Assembly (NCBI RefSeq): GCF_019492185.1
Contig: NZ_JAICCF010000007.1
Location: forward strand, 1-64,000
Length of the DNA stretch: 64,000 bases
Source: Chitinophaga rhizophila
Lineage (GTDB): Bacteria > Bacteroidota > Bacteroidia > Chitinophagales > Chitinophagaceae
Direction: 5' to 3'
Each line of letters begins with the position of its first letter. The first letter of the stretch is position 1. The position numbers and the translations under genes are program-made. Under the pieces are notes generated by a model. It was not told the origin of the DNA, did not search any database, and worked only from the letters and a program-made list of their open reading frames with translations. Positions 1-9,800 of the stretch are shown here, in pieces.

Positions 1-76
1 CTGAAAGTGGTTTGCGGGCTGCTCCTGAAAGCCGCCAGCGATGGGCCGCCCATCATCATTTATCAAGCATTGGTTA

Positions 77-103
77 AGCTATCAAAGAATTATTTTGATA
101 GCT
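77..103 (-). terminator. Hairpin terminator of the susCD pair
   Basis: Perfect inverted repeat with 10-bp arms (AGCTATCAAA at 77-86 and TTTGATAGCT at 94-103) and a 7-nt loop. It lies 19-45 nt beyond the SusD stop codon on the minus strand, so it fits a transcription terminator. The ends of the arms are A/T-rich, but there is no long U-tract. Confidence 0.6.
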
Positions 104-121
104 GATCACCATGCAGGACAC

Positions 122-1969
122 TCAGTAGCCCGGATTCTGAACCAGCTTATTATTCCTATTCATTTCATCACGGTGCAGCGGCATGAAGTACATCTTATCC
201 AGCCAGATCCTGTTTTCATTTACCAGGGTTACGGGTGTATAAGTGTAGGTATAATTATTTTCATCATGCTGATACAGCGTAACTCTCACATTCGGTTTAA
301 GCTGACCTACTACATTGATACCACGCAGGGCGCGGCCAACAGTAGTAGGAGCAATCATCCACCGGCGGACGTCATAGAAGCGCTGCTCTTCAAATACCAT
401 TTCTATCTCCTTTTCACGCTGGAACCGGGCTTTGAGTGCTGCACCGGCAGCTGTGATGGCAGGCATGCCCGCACGCGTACGGATCATATTGAGGTACTGG
501 CGTGCTTCGTCTTCCTGGCCAAGTTCCATACATGCTTCTGCATAGTTGAACAGTACCTCTGTATACCGGAAGAAAGGGTAAGGTACTTCCTGACGGAAAT
601 ACTGAGCATCTACGTTCGGATCAACGAACTTCTTCATATAGTAGCCGGTAAAACTGCCATTCCAGTTCTCAATAGGCCCCTGACGGGTATCAAGTCCGGG
701 GCTGTTAATTACGCGCTGCTGATCAGGCTCCCATACCTGGTATACGCCTGTTTGCGCCTGATTAGCCGGATCTTTCGCCGCTACATCCGTAGGGCGTTGA
801 CGCCAGTTAGCACCGTCATACAGAATGCTGGCATAAAACCGCGGATCACGGTTACGGTAAGGATTGGCCTTGTGACTGGCATCTCCCCAATTGAAAGGCG
901 TACCATCGCTCATCTCATAGTCGTCTATGAGCAACTGCGTAGGCGTATTGCCTGACCAGTTATGGTATCCGTTCAAGCCGTTATATAAGCCAATCTGTCC
1001 ACCGGCTTCTGACTTTTCGTTCTCAAAGTAGCGGGAGAAGATGCTTTCAGTATTATCACCGAGGAACATCTGCTGGTAGTTATTGCTGGCCTCTTCAGGG
1101 CTGGCAGGCGTAGGATAGGCCAATGAGTAACGTCCAAGATCCATTACTGCTTTAGCGGCCGCTTTTGCCCGTTGCCAACGTTCTGTGCGGCTGCCACTGG
1201 TATAACCTAATACATCAGGTTTAGGGGCTGCTGCAATGACAGTTGACTTAGCACTGGCAGTAGGAATATCATGCAGATCACTGGCTGCATATACAAGTAT
1301 GCGCGACTTCAGTGATAACGCAGCGCCTTCTGTAGCGCGTCCTTTGATGATACTGGCATCTTTTGCACGCAGATAAAAAGCGGCAGAGTCACAGTCCTTT
1401 ACAATATGCTCCACACAATCTGCAAAAGATGCTCGCTCGATGGTGTAGTCCTTATCATCCAGTGAATATACGATATCGACCAGTGGAACCCCACCATAAG
1501 CACGTACCAGCTGATGATAAAAATAAGCACGCAGGAAAAACACTTCACCTCTTAACCGTTCGCCTGTAGCGGTCTTTTCAAAAGGCACCTTGTTTATGTT
1601 CTGAAAGAACACGTTGCAGGCGCGGATACGCTTATACATCTCTCCCCACTGGAAGGTGCTACGGGTATTTACATATTCCGCATCTGTGGGGCTGATAGTA
1701 GCCTCTCCCATATTCTTCATACCATAGTTATGCGTGAACATGCTCTCATCTGTGGCCGATGACAGCATTGTCTCCAAAAAACCACCACTGCTCAACCCGT
1801 TGTAGATCTCATTAACAAAAGCTTCTGTCAGGGCCTGGTCCTGCCACACGTCATCCTTTGTTGCTTCGCCCAATGGCTTTGTATTCAGGAAATCAGTATT
1901 ACAGGCTCCCAGGGTGAACAGGCCGGCAATACCAACGCTGATATATATTCTCTTCAATAACTGCTTCAT
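122..1969 (-). CDS. SusD/RagB-family outer-membrane nutrient-binding lipoprotein
   Basis: 615 aa. The N-terminus is a lipoprotein signal with lipobox LGAC (Cys23), so the mature protein should be lipid-anchored on the outer membrane. The body has the SusD/RagB layout: an early 'FLNTKPLGEATKDDVW' segment, TPR-like helices around 'RGEVFFLRAYFYHQLVRAYG', and the C-terminal 'RYTEVLFNYAEACMELG' and 'FEEQRFYDVRRW' signatures. SusD proteins sit as a lid on a SusC TonB-dependent channel and capture oligosaccharides or other ligands. It lies 12 bp downstream of susC on the same strand, as usual. The ligand cannot be read from the sequence, and no glycoside hydrolase or dedicated regulator (ECF sigma/anti-sigma, HTCS) is visible in this window. 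Confidence 0.95.
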   Translation of the reverse strand: MKQLLKRIYISVGIAGLFTLGACNTDFLNTKPLGEATKDDVWQDQALTEAFVNEIYNGLSSGGFLETMLSSATDESMFTHNYGMKNMGEATISPTDAEYVNTRSTFQWGEMYKRIRACNVFFQNINKVPFEKTATGERLRGEVFFLRAYFYHQLVRAYGGVPLVDIVYSLDDKDYTIERASFADCVEHIVKDCDSAAFYLRAKDASIIKGRATEGAALSLKSRILVYAASDLHDIPTASAKSTVIAAAPKPDVLGYTSGSRTERWQRAKAAAKAVMDLGRYSLAYPTPASPEEASNNYQQMFLGDNTESIFSRYFENEKSEAGGQIGLYNGLNGYHNWSGNTPTQLLIDDYEMSDGTPFNWGDASHKANPYRNRDPRFYASILYDGANWRQRPTDVAAKDPANQAQTGVYQVWEPDQQRVINSPGLDTRQGPIENWNGSFTGYYMKKFVDPNVDAQYFRQEVPYPFFRYTEVLFNYAEACMELGQEDEARQYLNMIRTRAGMPAITAAGAALKARFQREKEIEMVFEEQRFYDVRRWMIAPTTVGRALRGINVVGQLKPNVRVTLYQHDENNYTYTYTPVTLVNENRIWLDKMYFMPLHRDEMNRNNKLVQNPGY

Positions 1970-1981
1970 GATGCTGATGAT

Positions 1982-4900
1982 TTAAAAGGTTAAATTGAAA
2001 CCGGCATTCAATACCCTTGATTGCGGGTAATACTGACCGTTTCCGTTCACAGACTCAGGGTCCAGGATCTTGAGGTTATCAATGGTGAACAGGTTCAGGC
2101 CATTCATATAAATCCTCAGATTGGTAATGCCTGCTTTCTTCTTCAGGAAGTCCGGAATGCTATAACCTATTTCCAGGTTTTTCAAACGTACATAGTTAGT
2201 ACTGCGGATCCAGTAAGTGTTACCGGTAGCCCAATAGGTGTCATTACGGTCATTTACGCGTGGATCTACACTGCTTGGGTTATCAGGACTCCAGCGATTA
2301 TCATAGTAGTCTTTAGTAAAGTTGCCGATCTCGCCGGATTCAGTATTGATATGCAGTGCTCCACCGGTAGCGCCTTGTACCAGTATGGCACAGTCAAAGT
2401 TGCCGTACTGCAGATTGACATTCAGGCCTCCGGTGAAGGTTGGCTGCGTACTCTTGCCATAGCGCACTTTATCATCCCCATCTATCTTACCATTACCATC
2501 TATGTCTTTGAACTTCATATCGCCCGGACGCAGGTTGTTGGTCAGTGCAGAGTAGTCCATTGTATTCTTATCAATCTCAGCATAGTCTTTAAATACCCCG
2601 TCGTACTCATAATAGAGGTTCGTGTTCATCTGCTTGCCGGTAGAACGTTGCCAAGCAGGAGCGCCTGGCGCTTCGTCCCAGAATACTATCTTATTCTTTG
2701 AATAACCACCATTTACACTCACGTCATAGCGGAACTTAGTACCGATAGTATTATTATAGCCAATCCGAAATTCAAAGCCTTTGTTTTCCACCTTCCCGAT
2801 GTTCTCGGCTGGTAATGTCATACCTGTAGTCTGCGGAACAGAAGCATTTCTCCTTACAAGAATACCGGAACGCTTATTCATGAACGCGTCGAGCTCGAAG
2901 TAAATCTTACCATTCAGCAGCGCTCCATCCAGACCGACGTTATAGTTATTGGCCACTTCCCAGGTGATGTAGGGGTTAGGAATACGCGCTTCAAATAATG
3001 ACTTAAGCACGTTGCCACCCAGGATATAACTGCTGAATCCATAGGTAGAATAATACTGGTATTCCTGCAATGTAAGCGTGCCATCATTATTATCATCGAA
3101 GTATACCTGGTCATTACCCAGCTGACCCCAGGAAGCGCGGAGTTTCAGGTAGTTCATGAACTTCACATTATCCTTCCAGAAGTTCTCTTCAGAAATACGC
3201 CAGCCTAACATCAGACCAGGGAAGAAGCCGAAGCGGGAAGACGACGGGAACATATAAGAACCGTCATTGCGCCATACAAATTCTGCCAGGTATTTCTCCT
3301 TGTAGTTATAAGCCACACGGCCGAAGTAGTTCAAACGTGCACGGTCCCAGGCTGAACCGCCATTATCCTTTTCCGCATCGCCGCCGGCAAACATCTGGTC
3401 AATGAGCGGAGAGATAAAATACCTGCGGAAGGCGTTGAAATTATCCGAGTTGACGGTCTCTCTTTCTATACCGAATACAACATTCAGCGTATGATTTTTA
3501 TTGAAGGTACGGTCGTAAGTCAGCAAACCTCGCAGCAGCATATTGCTCTGGTCTTCGTCTCCCTGGTTGAGGGTAGCCTGGTCTGTACCGCGCTTACTTC
3601 TTACAAGCACCGGCGTGGTTCCATCAGCCTCATACGACTTCTTGTCCCATGTATAAAGGTACCATGGGGTCATCCATCTTTTGGTACGTTTGATAAATTT
3701 GTCGAATGCGACGTTACCACTTACTTTAAGTCCTTCGACACCGGGAATGAGCACATCGAGACGGGCGTTAGTCTGAACGTAATAGCGCTTATCCTTATCA
3801 TACCCTGTCTGGTCTGTAGTAATTACCACAGGGTTGTTACCATACTCGATATCCGGACCTGGTAGTCCGTTTGGCCAGAAGGCCGGTTCGGTAGGTTTAC
3901 CGCGCATCAGCATCCGGAAGATGTCTCCGGCGCTACGGGTAGGGTAGTTACGTTCTTCCTGCCTGCCTAACATGTCTACGCTGACATTTACATACTTGTT
4001 GATCTTGCCGTCGAGATTGACACGGAGGCTGTATTGGTCATACCCGGTTGCTGACTTCTTATAGTATGCATCCTGGGACTGATATCCGAATGAGGTAAGG
4101 TAGCGCATGTTTTCACTGCCACCTGATACCTGCACACTATGGTTGGACTGAGGGGCCCACTTTTTAAAAGTAGCATCATACCAATTGGTATTAGGATATA
4201 ACCAGGGGTCGGTGCTGTTACGGAATTTGTCTATTTCGGAAGGGCCGAAAGCAACATCCCACTTCTTATTGGTGTTCGGAGAAGTATAGGCTTCTCCCCT
4301 TTTATAGGCGGCCCAGGCGTCTCCCCACTCTCTGCCTGGTACGTCCCGGTAAAGGCTTAATTCGTCCCTTACCTGGGCATATTCGGCTGCATTAGACATC
4401 TCAGGCACGTGGGTTGGCTGAGACCATCCCTGATTAAAGGAATACCCCAGTTGCGGCTTACCGCTTTTACCCCGCTTAGTAGTTACAAGAATAACCCCGT
4501 TCGCGGCACGAGCCCCATAAATGGCAGCAGAAGCATCCTTCAGTACTGAGATACTCTCAATATCCTGGGGGTTCAGGCGCTCAAGTCCACCGGTACGACC
4601 GGCAACGCCATCTATCACCACCAGCGGGTCATTATTACCCAATGTGTTGGAACCGCGGATACGCAGGGAAGAACCATCAGCACCAGGCTCGCCACTGTTC
4701 TGCATAGCAGTGACGCCAGGCATACGTCCGGCGATGGAATTAGACAGGTTAGTAGCCGGCGACTTTACAAGGTCGGCACCTTTTACGGTGGCAATTGACC
4801 CTGACACGGCCTCTCTTTTCTGTGCACCATAACCCACAACCACCACTTCACTTAGACCTTTGGTGTCTGCATCCAGGGTGATGGTCATGGGACCGTTCCC

Positions 4901-5242
4901 TGATACCTGCAGTGTCTGTGGGAGGAAACCGATTGCAGATATGGAAATCTGGGCATTACCCGGTACGCTCAAAGTGAATGTACCATCGGGCAAAGTGGTA
5001 GTACCCTTTGAGGTACCTACTATTTTTACGGTAGCGCCGATAACAGGCTCATTATTTTTATCAACGATCTTTCCCTTGAGTGTAATATCCTGTTGAACAG
5101 AGAATAAGGTGTGATAACCATCCGCCACCGCAACAAGCGGATACAGGGCAGGTAAAAAAAGCAGCAGGGTAAATTTCATGCGTAATAGAGCCGACTGCCA
5201 GGCATAGCTATGCCTGACCTTCAACAGGTCTACATTTTTCAT
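1982..5242 (-). CDS. SusC/RagA-family TonB-linked outer-membrane channel
   Basis: 1086 aa. After a signal peptide (hydrophobic stretch around residues 23-42) there is a carboxypeptidase-regulatory-like domain (about 50-125, 'GKIVDKNNEPVIGATVKI'). The SusC motif 'SEVVVVGYGAQKREAVSGS' follows, then a plug domain ending in 'GVILVTTKRG' and a long beta-barrel that ends in Phe ('VLNAGFNLTF'). Such proteins import ligands across the outer membrane using TonB energy, together with SusD. The start used here gives a 21-residue leader before the hydrophobic core; Met22 is an alternative start. First gene of a susC-susD transcription unit. Confidence 0.95.
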   Translation of the reverse strand: MKNVDLLKVRHSYAWQSALLRMKFTLLLFLPALYPLVAVADGYHTLFSVQQDITLKGKIVDKNNEPVIGATVKIVGTSKGTTTLPDGTFTLSVPGNAQISISAIGFLPQTLQVSGNGPMTITLDADTKGLSEVVVVGYGAQKREAVSGSIATVKGADLVKSPATNLSNSIAGRMPGVTAMQNSGEPGADGSSLRIRGSNTLGNNDPLVVIDGVAGRTGGLERLNPQDIESISVLKDASAAIYGARAANGVILVTTKRGKSGKPQLGYSFNQGWSQPTHVPEMSNAAEYAQVRDELSLYRDVPGREWGDAWAAYKRGEAYTSPNTNKKWDVAFGPSEIDKFRNSTDPWLYPNTNWYDATFKKWAPQSNHSVQVSGGSENMRYLTSFGYQSQDAYYKKSATGYDQYSLRVNLDGKINKYVNVSVDMLGRQEERNYPTRSAGDIFRMLMRGKPTEPAFWPNGLPGPDIEYGNNPVVITTDQTGYDKDKRYYVQTNARLDVLIPGVEGLKVSGNVAFDKFIKRTKRWMTPWYLYTWDKKSYEADGTTPVLVRSKRGTDQATLNQGDEDQSNMLLRGLLTYDRTFNKNHTLNVVFGIERETVNSDNFNAFRRYFISPLIDQMFAGGDAEKDNGGSAWDRARLNYFGRVAYNYKEKYLAEFVWRNDGSYMFPSSSRFGFFPGLMLGWRISEENFWKDNVKFMNYLKLRASWGQLGNDQVYFDDNNDGTLTLQEYQYYSTYGFSSYILGGNVLKSLFEARIPNPYITWEVANNYNVGLDGALLNGKIYFELDAFMNKRSGILVRRNASVPQTTGMTLPAENIGKVENKGFEFRIGYNNTIGTKFRYDVSVNGGYSKNKIVFWDEAPGAPAWQRSTGKQMNTNLYYEYDGVFKDYAEIDKNTMDYSALTNNLRPGDMKFKDIDGNGKIDGDDKVRYGKSTQPTFTGGLNVNLQYGNFDCAILVQGATGGALHINTESGEIGNFTKDYYDNRWSPDNPSSVDPRVNDRNDTYWATGNTYWIRSTNYVRLKNLEIGYSIPDFLKKKAGITNLRIYMNGLNLFTIDNLKILDPESVNGNGQYYPQSRVLNAGFNLTF

Positions 5243-6185
5243 ACGTTTGATTTGTGTGGTTAATAAAGGCTGATTACAAATCGCTGGATTTTGGTTGCAA
5301 AAAGAGATGTGACAACATCCACTTTTCAGACGCTAATACTGGTTCTCATCATTAAACGTGGTTTATACTAGTTAAAGAATATAAGGTAGCGGGTCAATAG
5401 CACAATACAACTACATAGGTTTGTTACATAGTGTGCAGCATGTTTTCATAACGATTAATACTCCTCATCGTGTCGATCTCACACCTAAAATAGAAAAAAT
5501 AATCAACTTTTATATTTCTTTTAACAGACTGCGGTCATAGTTTAGTGAAAACATATACACACATCAATCATATTGGCCGCAGGAACAGGTCTATTGCCCA
5601 CTGACTGCTACCGTCAAACTGGAGCGCAGACTGGAACGCCGTACATTAGTTCCTCTCATAAACAAGAACAATAGAAAAAGGGCTGATCATACTTTCCTTC
5701 AGACAGATCATTACTGCCGACGCGCAGATTGCTTCTGAAAAAGACGTATTTAATGAAAGCTCTCAAGAGTTTCTGATGCAGGTGCGGGCATATAATAAAG
5801 ACCAACCGTGTACAACATTCGCTCAGGTACTTGCAGTTAATCTGAAAGCAGCATCAGTTCACTGTAAGGTGGGTTTTTCTATCGGACTGTATGTGCAATT
5901 GCCGGAACATCAGATACTCGGGCTGACAGACAACCAGTACCCTCCCCTCTCGTCTGAACGTCATCGGTCTGCGTTAATCAGCCCGGATGTGACGCAGCAA
6001 GCAGTAAACAAGATAATTATTACTTATACTACAGGCATGCTTACACTTTAGGGTATTATAGCGGAAAACCCTTTATTGGCTAATGGCGATCAGCTGAGCA
6101 ATAGACATTAGTCATCCATACCTGCGTTCCTTGTAAGGATGCAGTCGCAATTATCTATAGCAGATTATACAACAGGAAGTTCGGG
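5243..6185. other. Long intergenic stretch upstream of susC
   Basis: 943 bp between the susC start and the next minus-strand gene, A/T-richer than its neighbours. No TAnnTTTG promoter element for susC was recognised and no RNA family is apparent. On the plus strand one frame is open from about 5662 to 6051, with an ATG at 5776 giving 91 aa. It resembles nothing I know and has no clear promoter, so it may be chance or a remnant. Confidence 0.5.
5776..6051 (+). CDS. Doubtful small ORF, 91 aa
   Basis: The only sizeable open frame in the susC upstream region; the frame stays open upstream of the ATG to about 5662. The product is rich in T, Q, V and A, has two Cys, no signal peptide and no recognised motif. 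It could be a decayed gene or a chance ORF. Kept only so that the long gap is documented. Confidence 0.15.
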   Translation: MQVRAYNKDQPCTTFAQVLAVNLKAASVHCKVGFSIGLYVQLPEHQILGLTDNQYPPLSSERHRSALISPDVTQQAVNKIIITYTTGMLTL

Positions 6186-6647
6186 TCAATAGTCCTGGAC
6201 AAACGTAATAGAAGTGATACTAAATGGGTTACCTTTAGCTACCAGGTAGAGGTCATGTATACCATATGAATATTTGGGATTACCTACCAGCTTCAGCGCA
6301 TAAGTCGTATCACCGGTGAACGGTATTTTGAGCGTACCTATGCGTCTGCTTTTCTTCCCTTTCGGATGATCGATCCGGAACTCCAGCCGGCCGTTCTTCT
6401 TCTCCTTGTTCTGGCAGAATACAACCACTTTAAACCCGATTTCTCCCATACCCAGGTTAACCTGGCCAAAGCCAAGATAAGTGCCGGATTTCATCTTAAA
6501 TTCCGTTTCAAAATTGCCCTTTCTCTGTGGTGCGGCCGGTGCGGTAGCTCCTGTCGGAGCTGGCCCTGTAGACGGCGCTGGCCCTGCCGTTTGCCCACGG
6601 ACAATCATTTGCACGAGTAAGAAAAATAGACATAGGATAGGCCTCAT
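6186..6647 (-). CDS. Small secreted protein with CBM6-like beta-sandwich
   Basis: 153 aa. A signal peptide (MRPILCLFFLLVQMIVRGQ, probable cut near residue 19) leads into a low-complexity Ala/Pro/Thr/Gly linker (about 21-41) and then a compact domain (45-153). That domain has the spacing of a family 6 carbohydrate-binding module: an early 'G-F-G-Q-V-N-L-G' strand, 'LEFRIDHPKG', 'GTLKIPFTGDT' and the final 'GIHDLYLVAKG...ITSITF'. CBM6 domains bind glycans and are usually attached to an enzyme; here the module stands alone. Family assignment is by pattern and ligand binding is inferred. It has its own putative -7 element upstream. Confidence 0.7.
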   Translation of the reverse strand: MRPILCLFFLLVQMIVRGQTAGPAPSTGPAPTGATAPAAPQRKGNFETEFKMKSGTYLGFGQVNLGMGEIGFKVVVFCQNKEKKNGRLEFRIDHPKGKKSRRIGTLKIPFTGDTTYALKLVGNPKYSYGIHDLYLVAKGNPFSITSITFVQDY

Positions 6648-6723
6648 AGTTATTCAATCAGTCTGGTTATCTTTCTGAAAACCTGACCAGCGTCTAAAAT
6701 ACTAATTAGGTCGAAAAATTACA

Positions 6724-6731
6724 CAAATTTA
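6724..6731 (-). promoter_or_regulatory. Putative -7 element for the CBM6-like gene
   Basis: Reads TAAATTTG on the minus strand (consensus TAnnTTTG), about 77 bp upstream of the start codon in an A/T-rich stretch. No TTTG is found at the ideal 19-bp distance, so only the -7 half is supported. Confidence 0.35.
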
Positions 6732-6805
6732 TATTAAAAATTCAAATAATAATATAAACTGATAACCAACAGATTAACACTGGCTTGATCGCCTATTAGC
6801 AGAAA

Positions 6806-6837
6806 TGACAAATGGCTCCGTTAAGAGCCATTTGTCA
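6806..6837 (-). terminator. Terminator after the CheR/histidine-kinase gene
   Basis: Perfect 13-bp inverted repeat (TGACAAATGGCTC / GAGCCATTTGTCA) with a 6-nt loop, 50 nt past the stop codon of the minus-strand kinase gene. It is one of the strongest hairpins in the window. Confidence 0.75.
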
Positions 6838-6886
6838 GTCATATTAATACGCTCATACGGCGTTTTTATTGTAAGGAGTATCCAAA

Positions 6887-9800
6887 TTATTGTTGTGACT
6901 CAGGAATAAGAATATGGAAAGATGCTCCCTGGTGTTCTACTCCAAAAGCCTGAATATCACCATTATGAATATCCATGATCTTCCGGCATAGAGCCAATCC
7001 GATACCTGTACCTTCAAACTTTTCCTTCTGGTTCAGCCGCTGGAATATTACAAACAGCTTATCTGCATATGCCTGATTAAACCCAATGCCATTATCTGAC
7101 ACTGTAATACGGAAATAAGATGGCCCTTTAGGCAGCAACGGCAGATCTGTCATTTCGGAATCAGATATTCTGTTGGCTGTGATAGTGATACGACATTCCC
7201 CTTCAGAACGCGAAAATTTGAGTGCGTTGCCCAGCAGGTTATAGAATAACTGGTTCATTTGCAATGGCACAGCATCAATAACAGGTAGCTCATTGGCCTC
7301 AATAAACGCATTTTTATCTTTGATCAGCAGCTCAAAATCCTCGATCACATTCGACACAATCTGGTTTAGATCCACCGGCAGGAAGGCATTTTCTCCCAGT
7401 TCCAGGCGGGAATATGCGATAAGGTCTCTGATCAGGTCAGACATGCGAATAGCAGACTGTTTGACCTTTCTGAGGTAGAGCGTGGTATCTATCTTACTCG
7501 GAGAACCTGGTTTAACACTTTCCAGCATATCTGCGAACAGGCGGATCTTCCTGAGCGGCTCCTGCAGATCATGGGAAGTGATAAAAACAAACTGTTCCAG
7601 CTCGTGATTCCGTTTGGACAGGTTAGCATTTGCATCTTCGAGTGCGATAGTTCTTTCCCTTACCTTTCTCTCTAGTGCATCTTCTACCATTTTCTGGTCA
7701 TCTATGTCTGTACATGCACCTATAAAGCCAACAAATTCATCCTGGGAGTTAAATCTTGGGATGCCTGAGCAAGCCAGCCAATGGTAGGTAGCGTCGTGCC
7801 GTTTTAACCTGAACTCTGCGTAAAAGTTCTTCCTGTCGCGGGAGGAACGGCTGAAGTTGATCTTCCATTTATCGATATCCTCCGGATGCATGATATCATA
7901 CCAGCCATTGTCTTTATTCTGCTCCAGGGTACGGCCTGTGTACTTCTGCCATGCCTTGTTGAAGAACGAGAAGGAACCGTTCGTTTCGGCTATCCAGATC
8001 ATTGCAGGAGCTGTATCGGCAATCATCCGGAAGTAGGCCTCACTTTGCTGGAGGTGCAGCTGTGCCTGTTTCCTTTCGGTAATATCAGCGGTCACTCCTA
8101 TCATCTTCTTCACGCTTCCATCTTCCTCATATACGCCCTGACCGGTTGCCGCAATCCAGTGAATAGAATTGTCGGGCCAGCGTACACGATACTCCTCCAC
8201 GTACAGCGAGCGGTTATTCAATGCATACTTCAACGCTTCATCCACCCTTTTCACATCTTCGGGAAGGATGAGGCTATAGAGCTTCTCTTTGGAAAGGCCC
8301 GACTGAGAAGAGAGTCCCAGGTTGTTTCTGAACTGGTCATTACCTGTAAGCACTCCAGACGCGATGTCCAGTTCCCAGGAACCCAGTCTACCTGTCTGCA
8401 GGGCGAAGTGTAAGCGATTGTTCACATCCTGGAGGTGCTTTTCAAACAGCTTATTCTCGGTAATATCTGTCACTACTCCCAACACCCTTACTGCATGTCC
8501 ATGGTCATCAAAGAAGACCTGTGCTTTACAGGAGATCCAGGTGACATTGTCATCCATCAGGTTGATGCGAAACTCCAGGTTGATCTGCCCATTCTCTTTG
8601 CCGGCAAGTGCTGCATAGATACGCGTCTGTACGTTGGGGACATCTGCCGGATGTATGACTTTGATGAAGTTGTCAAATTCCAGGGGTGTGGTCGTCGTGA
8701 TTCCAAAGAGTTCCCGGCTTTTATCTGACAACAGCAGTTCTTTCGACATCGGGTTGAAGTCCCAGGTGCCGGTTCGGGTACCATCCAGCGCCAGGCGCAG
8801 GCGTTCTTCATTTGTGCGTACTACCTCCTGTTTACGGGCGATACGCTCTCTTGCCTCCCTCACTTCTGTAATATCCTCTATAGCGATCAGGATCAGTTCC
8901 TCTTTGAGATCCTGAGAGGTAATCAGCTGTCCGTTCATCATAATAGTACGGGGACCATTACCGGCAGACTTGTAGGTCAGTTCGTAGTTAGCGAACGGCG
9001 TTCTGGAAGTCAGGAGGTTTTCCAGCAATGACCGTAGGTCAGAGGTATTCCACTGTTTACTGCCAAGTTCGTACAGCAGCTTACCTTCTGTCTCTTTCCG
9101 CTCCATCTTAAAGGCGCGGTAGAAAGATGCATTGGCGCTGACTACCCGGATATTTGTATCGAGGATGAGTAATGATTCATGAACAGTATTGACAATAGAC
9201 TCCGCATACAGGCGGGCATTGTTCAGCTGGTTGTTACGCTCCAGCAGGTCATTATTACGGGTACTGAGTTCGTCATTGATCACCTGAAGCTCTTCCTGTG
9301 ACACCTCCAGTTCCTCATTGAGGCTTTTCAGTTCTTCATTGGCAGACTGCAGCTCTTCGTTGGTAGCTTCATACGCTTCGGCAACGGCGCGCAGTTCTTC
9401 CTTATAGCGTTGTACTTCTCTTTCCAGCTGGAATATCCGCAGGTTCTTTTCGTCGGGGGTCTCGGCCACATCCAATCTTCTGATGGAGGCATCCGTACCT
9501 GTCGCGTCAATCTGCTGGTTATTGAAAATCACGAGGTAATAATTCTCGTGCAGGTTACTAATGGGTACAATTTCAAGGGAGACATTATGAACGCCTCCGC
9601 TATTGGTGATGGTCAGACCATCTTTCCGGACGTTACGTCGGGTGGACTGAGCCTGACTAAGGGCGCTTCTCAGACTATGTACCAGATCTCTGTGGGCGAG
9701 TTTAAGAATATTCAGGCTGGCTTTACCGGGGCTATGTTCAAAAAACTGCATGGTGACACCTCTAAATTCGATGATGTCCAGTTTTTCGTTCAATAATACA

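Noticed and set aside
1..105. Possible end of a plus-strand gene (frame ending in TGA at 103-105) or start of a minus-strand gene at about 58
   Set aside because: Only about 34 codons are visible, the end lies inside the susCD terminator hairpin, and no family is recognisable. Cannot be decided from this window.
41..955. Plus-strand frame of about 300 codons opposite susD
   Set aside because: Fully antisense to a clear SusD gene, with no recognisable domain.
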